DNA of 5,454 nt, taken from contig WFMT01000028.1 of assembly GCA_015488975.1 (NCBI GenBank), positions 1 to 5,454 of the forward strand. The letters run 5' to 3'. Source of the DNA: Campylobacteraceae bacterium. Lineage in GTDB: Bacteria > Campylobacterota > Campylobacteria > Campylobacterales > JALSKU01. Position 1 is the stretch's first letter; every line of letters begins with the position of its first letter. Below are positions 1-5,071 of the stretch, piece after piece. The translations under genes and the position numbers were made by a program. The notes below the pieces were generated by a model that was not told the origin of the DNA, searched no databases, and saw nothing but the letters and a program-made list of their open reading frames with translations.

Positions 1-430
1 AGAAAGAGCAACTGATATCATCAAAGCTATGGTTAGTATGTATGGTATGAGTGAAGTTGCTGGTCTAATGGTTCTTGAAAAACAACAAAATAGATTTATG
101 CCCGGAGTGACTACAAAAGATTATAGTGATAAAATGGCTGAAAATCTTGATAAATACATAAAAGAGATGCTTGATGAGAGGTACAAAGGTGTTATAGCAA
201 CATTGGAGACTTATGGTGATGCGATTGAAAGTATAGTAAAAGAATTGTTTGAAAATGAAACAATAGAAGGAAAAACAGTACGAAAAATCATAAAAGATTT
301 TGAAGAAAAAAATGGCATTCAAAGAGAAGAAGAAGAAGAAGGCGATATTCAAAAAGCTGAGAAAGATGCAAAAAAGAGTCAAACTGTTGATGTAGAGTCT
401 AAAGAGAATATAAAAGATAAAGACGAATAA
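1..430 (+). CDS. ftsH: ATP-dependent zinc metalloprotease FtsH, C-terminal part (5' end outside window)
   Basis: Membrane-anchored AAA+ protease that degrades misfolded membrane proteins and short-lived regulators. Only the last 142 residues are present; the first full codon is at base 2 and the reading frame is open to the left edge. The visible start ERATDIIKAMVSMYGMSEVAG is the characteristic FtsH peptidase-domain stretch that follows the Asp zinc ligand. A helical segment (KDYSDKMAENLDKYIKEMLDERY) and an ETIEGKTVRKII segment then follow, as in FtsH C-termini. The AAA domain and the HEXXH zinc site lie upstream, outside the window. The final ~40 residues are a low-complexity charged tail with five consecutive Glu (a GAA x5 run at 326-340) and many Lys. 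The next gene starts 2 nt after the stop, so the two are probably co-transcribed and perhaps translationally coupled. The family assignment is firm; the tail is typical of poorly conserved FtsH ends. Confidence 0.95.
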   Translation, partial: ERATDIIKAMVSMYGMSEVAGLMVLEKQQNRFMPGVTTKDYSDKMAENLDKYIKEMLDERYKGVIATLETYGDAIESIVKELFENETIEGKTVRKIIKDFEEKNGIQREEEEEGDIQKAEKDAKKSQTVDVESKENIKDKDE

Positions 431-432
431 AA

Positions 433-1080
433 ATGATTTGCAGAAAAACTGAGATAATTGCAAAAGAGGGATGGAGATACCTTGGTTTCTTATCTGTTTT
501 GTTTGTATTATCCCTTTTTACTGATTTTGTATTTTTGGAATTGATACTTTTCCTTTTTATAATAGTAGTTATTATTGTATTTAGAAATCCAGAAAGAATT
601 CCTAAAGAAATTGATGAATTATCATGTTTATCACCGATTGATGGAAAGATTGATTACATAGGAAAAGTCTTTGAAAGTAGATATTTTGAAAAAGATATGC
701 TCTTAGTGTCTATTAAAAGCTCAATATGTGATGTTTCTATCCAGAGGAATCCGCTTGATTTGGATATTAAAAAAGTATATTATAAGCATGGGTTGAATAT
801 AGATATAAAATCTCCAAAAGCAAAACTGTTGAATGAACAAATCAATATCGTTGCCTCTTCTTTTAAAGGTGATATTTTGATAACATCTATTATTGGAAGA
901 TGTGCAAAAAGAATATATACAATCTGTGACAATCTAAGCAGTGTAAAAAAAGGTGATAGATATCTTATCATGACAGAGGGTAAAGTTGAGCTTTATCTCC
1001 CACTTGATTGCAGGATAAGAGTTGTATTTGGTGAAAAGGTTAAAGCTGGTGAAAGTATTTTAGGATATTTCACAGACTAA
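433..1080 (+). CDS. Phosphatidylserine decarboxylase-related membrane protein, probably catalytically inactive
   Basis: A 215-residue protein of the short (archaeal-type) phosphatidylserine decarboxylase family. Two hydrophobic segments (about residues 16-30 and 33-50) precede VFRNPERIP, which matches the FFRDPER motif after the membrane anchor. SPIDG (67-71) matches the S-P-x-D-G motif and keeps its Asp (D70). From family knowledge, two catalytic sites look lost. The usual NVHVNRxP is DVSIQRNP here, with Ser102 where His is expected. The usual RFGSRVDVYLP is MTEGKVELYLP, with Gly183-Lys184 and no Ser to form the pyruvoyl group. The rest aligns well (SIIGRCAKRI like QIAGLIARRI; GEKVKAGESILGY at the C-terminus), so this is not a frameshift. 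The start is 2 nt after ftsH and has no clear Shine-Dalgarno, suggesting coupling. Its position between ftsH and pssA matches, from memory, C. jejuni Cj1115c. It may be a structural or regulatory partner in phosphatidylserine metabolism; that role is inference. Confidence 0.85.
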   Translation: MICRKTEIIAKEGWRYLGFLSVLFVLSLFTDFVFLELILFLFIIVVIIVFRNPERIPKEIDELSCLSPIDGKIDYIGKVFESRYFEKDMLLVSIKSSICDVSIQRNPLDLDIKKVYYKHGLNIDIKSPKAKLLNEQINIVASSFKGDILITSIIGRCAKRIYTICDNLSSVKKGDRYLIMTEGKVELYLPLDCRIRVVFGEKVKAGESILGYFTD

Positions 1081-1116
1081 AAATCATTCCCTATCTAAAG
1101 ATATGGAGATATCAGA

Positions 1117-1857
1117 ATGAAAAATAATAACAAATCTTATCTTGCATATATAATTCCCAATCTTTTCACAGCTGCGAGTGCTTTTGTGGGAGTTTTAAGT
1201 ATTGTTGCATCTTCAAAGGGTGAGTTTGAAAAAGCTGTATATATGATACTTCTTTCGCTATTATTTGACGGACTTGATGGAAGAGTGGCAAGACTTACAA
1301 AAACTACTTCAAGATTTGGTGCAGAATTTGACTCGTTGGCTGATTTAGTAGCTTTTGGCATGGCTCCTGCAATGCTGTTTTATTTTGATATAGGAATCCA
1401 TTATAATAAATTAGGCATACTTTTGAGTGGCTTGTATGTAGTATTTGGTGCTATAAGACTTGCCAGATTTAATGTGACAAATCCTTCAAGTGAACCTTCC
1501 GTTTTTATAGGAGTCCCTATACCTACTGCAGCTGTTTTTATAAGTATTTGGATATTATTTTCCATAAAATATCATATAATGCAAGATCACTTTTCATGGA
1601 TAATACTTATATTTGTCGGTTTGGTTTCTATACTAATGGTTAGCAATATCAGATATCCAAGTTTTAAAAAGATAGATTTCAAAAAAGCTAATTTTAAAAA
1701 AGTTTTAATTGTATTGATTGTTCTGTTTTCTTTTACTTATCTTTATCTTATTGAGTCGATAACACTCTTTTTTACAGCATATATACTTTATGGACTCGGC
1801 AGAGGAGTTAAAAGCTATAATAAAAGAAAAAAAATTGCAAAAAAAGATAAAATTTAG
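1117..1857 (+). CDS. pssA: CDP-diacylglycerol--serine O-phosphatidyltransferase (phosphatidylserine synthase)
   Basis: Integral membrane enzyme of 246 residues that joins CDP-diacylglycerol and L-serine to make phosphatidylserine, the precursor of phosphatidylethanolamine. The CDP-alcohol phosphatidyltransferase signature D-G-x2-A-R-x8-G-x3-D-x3-D is complete: D54, G55, A58, R59, G68, D72 and D76, with the extra upstream Asp D51. The opening YIIPNLFTAASAFVGVLSI is typical of the PssA family. Several hydrophobic segments follow (about residues 13-31, 42-50, 77-111, 130-150, 156-175 and 194-224), and the last ~15 residues are a Lys-rich tail. The start is supported by GGAG at 1105-1108, 8 nt upstream. 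It lies 36 nt after the decarboxylase-like gene and is presumably in the same operon. The stop codon TAG directly abuts the -10 box of the downstream leucine unit, and no terminator separates the two. Confidence 0.95.
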   Translation: MKNNNKSYLAYIIPNLFTAASAFVGVLSIVASSKGEFEKAVYMILLSLLFDGLDGRVARLTKTTSRFGAEFDSLADLVAFGMAPAMLFYFDIGIHYNKLGILLSGLYVVFGAIRLARFNVTNPSSEPSVFIGVPIPTAAVFISIWILFSIKYHIMQDHFSWIILIFVGLVSILMVSNIRYPSFKKIDFKKANFKKVLIVLIVLFSFTYLYLIESITLFFTAYILYGLGRGVKSYNKRKKIAKKDKI

Positions 1858-1863
1858 TATAAT
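1858..1863 (+). promoter_or_regulatory. Putative sigma-70 -10 box of the leuL-leuA unit
   Basis: A perfect TATAAT sits immediately after the pssA stop codon (1855-1857). It is preceded by alternating A and T tracts and has no recognisable -35 hexamer, as is common for Campylobacterota housekeeping promoters. Transcription would start near 1870, giving a leader RNA of about 165 nt before leuA. Read-through from pssA is also possible. Confidence 0.65.
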
Positions 1864-1883
1864 AGTAGGATAATCTTAAAAAA

Positions 1884-2034
1884 AGGAGAGTCGTATGCAA
1901 GGTGATATAACCGGTACAGCAAAAGCCATAAAATTTTTGCCAAAAATTGAAATCAGAAATTCTCTCCTGCTGCTTCTTGCACTCTAAAAATCAACCAACT
2001 ACAAAAGAATAATATAAAAATCAAGGAAAATAAA
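1884..2034 (+). promoter_or_regulatory. leuA 5' leader with candidate mutually exclusive RNA pairings (possible translational attenuator)
   Basis: The leader lacks a GC-rich hairpin plus T-tract between the leader peptide and leuA, so classical termination is not supported. Three complementarities are visible by eye. AGGAGAG (1884-1890, the leader ribosome binding site) pairs perfectly with CTCTCCT (1962-1968, first Leu codons). TTCTTG (1974-1979, last Leu codons of the run) pairs with CAAGGA (2022-2027, leuA ribosome binding site) with one G-U. The same segment, TCTTGC (1975-1980), can instead pair with GCAAGG (1897-1902, start of the leader ORF). A ribosome stalled on the Leu codons would free the leuA binding site. 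This is a model from complementarity only; the stems are short (6-7 bp) and no folding was computed. Confidence 0.45.
1895..1987 (+). CDS. leuL: leu operon leader peptide (leucine attenuator peptide)
   Basis: A 30-codon ORF that ends in Ser-Leu5-Ala-Leu followed by TAA. The terminal codons are TCT CTC CTG CTG CTT CTT GCA CTC, so six of the last seven sense codons are Leu and four different Leu codons are used. It has a strong ribosome binding site, AAAGGAGAG at 1882-1890 with 6 nt between GGAG and ATG, better than that of leuA itself. It lies 25-30 nt downstream of the predicted transcription start, and its stop is 47 nt before the leuA start codon. A leucine-rich peptide just upstream of the first committed enzyme of leucine synthesis is the hallmark of ribosome-mediated attenuation: scarce charged tRNA-Leu would stall the ribosome on the Leu run. 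The peptide probably has no function beyond being translated. The role is inferred from codon content and position. Confidence 0.85.
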   Translation: MQGDITGTAKAIKFLPKIEIRNSLLLLLAL

Positions 2035-3552
2035 ATGCAAAATAATAATATAATAATATTTGACACAACTTTAAGAGATGGCGAACAAAGTCCTGGTGCT
2101 TCGATGAATACAGAAGAGAAAATACAAATTGCATTACAGCTTCAAAGGCTTGGTGTTGATGTTATAGAGGCTGGTTTCGCAGCTGCTAGTCCAGGTGACA
2201 GTGATGCAATATCAAGAATAAGTGAAGTGGTTGAACAAAGTACTGTATGTTCTCTTGCTAGAGCTTTGCCAAATGATATAAAAGAAGCTGCCAAAGCTAT
2301 AGAAAAAGCCAAATATCAAAGAATACATACTTTCATAGCTACAAGCCCAATACACATGGAATATAAACTTAAAATGAGTCCGGAAAAAGTTATACAAAAA
2401 GCAGTAGAGGCGGTAAGTTTGGCTAAAACTTTTGTTGATGATGTAGAGTTTAGTTGTGAAGATGCCGGTAGAAGTGACATAAACTTTTTAAAAGAGATAC
2501 TTGATGCAACTATAAAAGCTGGAGCTACAACCCTAAACATTCCAGATACCGTAGGATATACAATGCCAAATGAGATGGGAGCTATGATAAAAGAGTTACG
2601 AAAGTTTGTTGGAAATAGGGCTGTACTTTCAGTACATTGTCACAATGATTTGGGTCTTGCTTTGGCAAATTCACTTTCTTCTATAGAAAATGGAGCAAGA
2701 CAAGTTGAGTGTACTATAAATGGTCTTGGAGAGAGAGCTGGCAACGCCGCACTTGAAGAGATAGTCATGGTGCTTAAGACAAGAAAAGATATATTTGGTA
2801 AATATTCGACCAATGTTAATACGAAAGAGATATATCCTACAAGCAGACTTGTGGCAAATATCACAGGTATTATCCCTCAACCAAATAAAGCGATAGTAGG
2901 CAAAAATGCTTTTGCCCATGAAAGTGGTATCCATCAAGATGGTGTTTTAAAAAATAAAGAAACTTATGAAATAATGAAATCAGAAGATATAGGATTAAGT
3001 CATAATTCCTTGATACTTGGAAAGCATTCTGGTCGTCATGCATTTAAGAATAGAGTTGAAGAGCTTGGATACACTTTAGGCGATGAAGAAATAAATGAAG
3101 CATTTGCAAAATTTAAGGATTTAGCAGATAAGAAAAAAGAAATGTTTGATGATGATATAAGAGCTATTGTTACAAGTGAAATTACAAAGATTGATGGAGT
3201 TTTTAAGCTTATTTCTATGCAGTTGAGTGATTGTAGTGCAGGAGTTCCTAGTGCTGCTGTCACCATTGGGCATAAAGGCACAAACAGTACTGACGCTGCT
3301 ATAGGAAACGGTACTATGGATGCTGTATTTAAAGTTATAGACAGGGTTTGTGGTATTAAAGGAGAATTGAAAGAGTACAAAGTGGATTCTGTTACTCAGG
3401 GAAAAGACGCACTTGCAAGAGTAGTTGTAAAAGTACAGTTTGAAGATAGCAAAACTCCGGTAATCGGACATGGTCTCAGTCTTGATACTATGCAAGCTAG
3501 TGCCAAAGCCTATATAGGCGCACTTAATAGTTATATTTCAATGAAAAAGTGA
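2035..3552 (+). CDS. leuA: 2-isopropylmalate synthase
   Basis: First committed enzyme of leucine synthesis: condenses 2-oxoisovalerate with acetyl-CoA to give 2-isopropylmalate in the cytoplasm. The 505 residues match the long, leucine-regulated form. The catalytic TIM barrel opens with DTTLRDGEQSPG (10-21), carrying the R14-D15 pair. VEFSCEDAGR is at 137-146, the metal-binding HCHNDLG at 201-207 (H201, H203) and NGLGERAGN at 229-237. The linker has NAFAHESGIHQDG (291-303) and GKHSGRHAF (329-337). Residues from about 385 form the C-terminal allosteric LeuA dimer domain, with GNGTMDAVFKVID at 425-437 matching the leucine-binding domain motif, so feedback inhibition by leucine is expected. The start is set by CAAGGA at 2022-2027, 7 nt before ATG. 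It follows the leucine leader peptide, giving two levels of leucine control. No other leu gene follows; the next gene is convergent, so leuA is the end of its transcript. Confidence 0.97.
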   Translation: MQNNNIIIFDTTLRDGEQSPGASMNTEEKIQIALQLQRLGVDVIEAGFAAASPGDSDAISRISEVVEQSTVCSLARALPNDIKEAAKAIEKAKYQRIHTFIATSPIHMEYKLKMSPEKVIQKAVEAVSLAKTFVDDVEFSCEDAGRSDINFLKEILDATIKAGATTLNIPDTVGYTMPNEMGAMIKELRKFVGNRAVLSVHCHNDLGLALANSLSSIENGARQVECTINGLGERAGNAALEEIVMVLKTRKDIFGKYSTNVNTKEIYPTSRLVANITGIIPQPNKAIVGKNAFAHESGIHQDGVLKNKETYEIMKSEDIGLSHNSLILGKHSGRHAFKNRVEELGYTLGDEEINEAFAKFKDLADKKKEMFDDDIRAIVTSEITKIDGVFKLISMQLSDCSAGVPSAAVTIGHKGTNSTDAAIGNGTMDAVFKVIDRVCGIKGELKEYKVDSVTQGKDALARVVVKVQFEDSKTPVIGHGLSLDTMQASAKAYIGALNSYISMKK

Positions 3553-3571
3553 TTATGACATTAAAATGATA

Positions 3572-4852
3572 TTATGAAGGAGTCATTATTTCAAGTATGA
3601 TATTATCTGTCTCCTTCATACCTGCATTTGCCAGAATACCTATATTTTTTATAGTCTCCTCCACATCATTTCCTATGATTCCTTCGCCATCATGTAATGC
3701 CCGATGTGAGAGAGCTAACATTGAAGAGTCAAATGCACTATAAACTCCAGTAGCTATCTTCATAGCACATGATGCCTTTGCTCCATCGCAAATAACACCA
3801 GATACATTTCCTAAAGAGTTTGTTATAGCCATTGATACAGTCTTGTAGTCTCCGCCTTCAAGGTATGCCAAAGCTCCAGATACAGCACTTGTTGCACAAA
3901 TAACTCCACAAAAAGCAGAAAGTCTTCCTATACTTGATTTTATGTGTATTGTGCTTAAGTGTGAAAAGAAAAGTGCTCTTATCAAAGTTTCTCTTGATAG
4001 ATTTTTATCTTTGCAATACTGAATCACGGGCAAAGAAGCTGCCATTCCTTGATTGCCACTACCACTTGTAGTCATAACAGGCAGTGCGCAACCGCTCATT
4101 CTTGCATCTCCTCCAGCAGATGCAAAACTTGCACATCTGTTTCGTTGATCATCGCCATATAAACCTTTTTGGATATTTTTATTTATCATACATCCTATGT
4201 TTACCCCATATTCACCTCTAAGCCCCGCATTTGCTATGACACTGTTTTTTTCTATGACTTGTTCAAAAATATCTTCTATAAGAGATAAATCAATTTTCTT
4301 TGAGAGTTCGTATATAGCTTCTATACTAAGTTGCTCCCTTTTTTCATAAGGAGTTTTAAACTCTACATCCTCACATATCCTGCTTTTAATTTCTTTACCA
4401 TTTTTTTCTATTTTTGTTATATTGGTGTGAAAATGTTTTATCTCTACAAGAGCACTCTCTTTTTCTTTGTAAACGATTATTTTAGCATAAAGAGGTATAT
4501 CTGTTTTTTCATGTATGACAGTAACAACTTTATTTTTAAGATATTGCTGCACATTTTTTATATCATTTGCTTTTATATTGCTGATAACCATAAGTTCTTT
4601 TGATGCATCACCGGCTATTGCTCCCATAGCACATGCCGCTTCTATACCTACAAGTCCGTTACTATTTGGGATTTTAACTGATTTTACATTTTTTATCATA
4701 TTTCCGGAAACATATACTGTTATACTCTCAGGTATGCTTCCAAGTATAGAAGTAGCCACAGCACTGGCATAAGCGAGAGCTATAGGCTCAGTACACCCTT
4801 CGGCAGGTACAATTTCTTCTTTTAAAATATCAAGTATTTTTTCTATATTCAT
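3572..4852 (-). CDS. L-cysteine desulfidase / iron-sulfur L-serine dehydratase-like protein (CyuA/YhaM, UPF0597 family)
   Basis: A 426-residue cytoplasmic protein of the UPF0597 family. Characterised members use a [4Fe-4S] cluster to split L-cysteine into pyruvate, ammonia and hydrogen sulfide; the fold is shared with bacterial L-serine dehydratases. The family's N-terminal PAEGCTEPIALAYA is at residues 16-29 with Cys20. A Gly-rich TTSGSGNQGMAASLPV motif is at 261-276, FCGVICATSAVSGA at 314-327 (Cys315, Cys319), GVICDGAKASCAMK at 352-365 (Cys355, Cys362) and HDGEGIIGNDVEETIKNIG near the end. Cys20, Cys315 and Cys355 fit the three cluster ligands I recall from the archaeal CdsB enzyme, including the 40-residue spacing of the last two. 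Length and motifs are intact. The ribosome binding site is weak (GGA, about 7 nt upstream). The substrate (cysteine or serine) cannot be settled from sequence. In a sulfur-metabolising organism it could recycle cysteine sulfur; that is inference. Confidence 0.88.
   Translation of the reverse strand: MNIEKILDILKEEIVPAEGCTEPIALAYASAVATSILGSIPESITVYVSGNMIKNVKSVKIPNSNGLVGIEAACAMGAIAGDASKELMVISNIKANDIKNVQQYLKNKVVTVIHEKTDIPLYAKIIVYKEKESALVEIKHFHTNITKIEKNGKEIKSRICEDVEFKTPYEKREQLSIEAIYELSKKIDLSLIEDIFEQVIEKNSVIANAGLRGEYGVNIGCMINKNIQKGLYGDDQRNRCASFASAGGDARMSGCALPVMTTSGSGNQGMAASLPVIQYCKDKNLSRETLIRALFFSHLSTIHIKSSIGRLSAFCGVICATSAVSGALAYLEGGDYKTVSMAITNSLGNVSGVICDGAKASCAMKIATGVYSAFDSSMLALSHRALHDGEGIIGNDVEETIKNIGILANAGMKETDNIILEIMTPS
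3573..3620. repeat. 10-bp inverted repeat at the convergent 3' ends of leuA and the desulfidase gene
   Basis: TATGAAGGAG (3573-3582) and CTCCTTCATA (3611-3620) are perfect inverted copies separated by 28 nt. A 10-bp direct repeat, ATGATATTAT, is also present at 3566-3575 and 3597-3606. The pair lies mostly inside the last codons of the minus-strand gene, just after the leuA stop. It could form the stem of a transcription end signal for one or both genes, but there is no clean T-tract on either strand, so an intrinsic terminator is not established. Confidence 0.35.
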
Positions 4853-4875
4853 CTTTTATCCATTTTTTTATAGCG

Positions 4876-4884
4876 ATTATATCA
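4876..4884 (-). promoter_or_regulatory. Extended -10 promoter of the desulfidase gene
   Basis: Read on the minus strand the sequence is TGATATAAT, a perfect extended -10 element (TGnTATAAT), 23 nt before the start codon. The predicted start of transcription is near 4869, leaving a short untranslated leader. The region upstream of this box, where a -35 would lie, falls inside the left terminal repeat of the inserted element at 4892-5009. No TTGACA-like hexamer is present there. Confidence 0.6.
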
Positions 4885-4891
4885 TATTTAA
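4884..4891. repeat. Left copy of 8-bp target-site duplication (ATATTTAA)
   Basis: ATATTTAA directly abuts the left terminal inverted repeat of the 118-bp element and is identical to 5010-5017, which directly abuts the right one. The exact abutment on both sides makes chance unlikely even in AT-rich DNA. Confidence 0.75.
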
Positions 4892-5009
4892 CTGACCTTA
4901 CGCACTATAATGAGCAAAGCTCGTTATAGTGGCAGGGACTCCAAAGTCCCTACAACCCCCTAAAGCTACGAAAAGTAGGACTTTTCGAGAAAAAAGTGCG
5001 TAAGTTTAG
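4892..5009. mobile_element. Putative 118-bp MITE with terminal inverted repeats and three internal hairpins
   Basis: The left end CTGACCTTACGCACT (4892-4906) matches the inverted right end (4995-5009, read inverted as CTAAACTTACGCACT) at 13 of 15 positions, with the inner 10 bp perfect. It is flanked by a perfect 8-bp direct repeat, ATATTTAA. Inside are three side-by-side hairpins. The first is a 12-bp stem 4904-4915/4919-4930 with loop AAA and one G-T pair. The second is a 7-bp stem AGGGACT/AGTCCCT (4934-4940/4945-4951) with loop CCAA. The third is an 8-bp stem CGAAAAGT/ACTTTTCG (4969-4976/4980-4987) with loop AGG. No ORF fits inside, so it must rely on a transposase elsewhere. The 8-bp AT-rich duplication is compatible with several IS families, such as IS1595; I cannot assign the family. 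The element appears more GC-rich than its flanks. Copies elsewhere in the genome were not searched. Confidence 0.72.
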
Positions 5010-5017
5010 ATATTTAA
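5010..5017. repeat. Right copy of 8-bp target-site duplication (ATATTTAA)
   Basis: Identical to 4884-4891 and adjacent to the right end of the 118-bp element. Removing 4892-5017 rebuilds a continuous AT-rich intergenic sequence with one ATATTTAA. Confidence 0.75.
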
Positions 5018-5039
5018 TTCTTTTTTAAACAAATTATCC

Positions 5040-5045
5040 TATACT
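5040..5045 (+). promoter_or_regulatory. Putative -10 box of the arginine kinase gene
   Basis: TATACT, one mismatch from TATAAT, lies 26 nt before the start codon. Transcription would start near 5052, leaving about 20 nt of untranslated leader. No convincing -35 hexamer is seen. The right end of the 118-bp element is 30 bp upstream of this box. Confidence 0.45.
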
Positions 5046-5071
5046 TGATTAAATTAATATTAAGGATTTAT

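Noticed and set aside
65..463. 132-codon minus-strand open frame opposite the ftsH end
   Set aside because: Its Phe-rich sequence is simply the complement of the Lys/Glu-rich FtsH tail; no independent support.
1932..1948. AATTTTT/AAAAATT hairpin inside the leader peptide as an attenuator terminator
   Set aside because: The stem is all A-T, lies upstream of the Leu codons and is not followed by a T-tract, so it cannot be the regulated terminator of a leucine leader.
1985..2034. Intrinsic terminator between the leader peptide and leuA
   Set aside because: The stretch is A-rich with almost no G, has no stable hairpin and no T-run after a stem.
3036..3495. Two overlapping minus-strand open frames of 114 and 124 codons inside leuA
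   Set aside because: They lie wholly within the conserved leuA reading frame and their composition is that of antisense shadow frames.
3573..3620. Calling the inverted repeat a firm bidirectional intrinsic terminator
   Set aside because: The loop is 28 nt and neither side is followed by a clear T-run, so it is listed only as a repeat.
4897..5004. tRNA or tRNA-like gene because of the cloverleaf shape
   Set aside because: There is no T-loop consensus, no plausible anticodon arm and no CCA end, and stem lengths do not fit. The flanking 8-bp duplication favours a transposed element.
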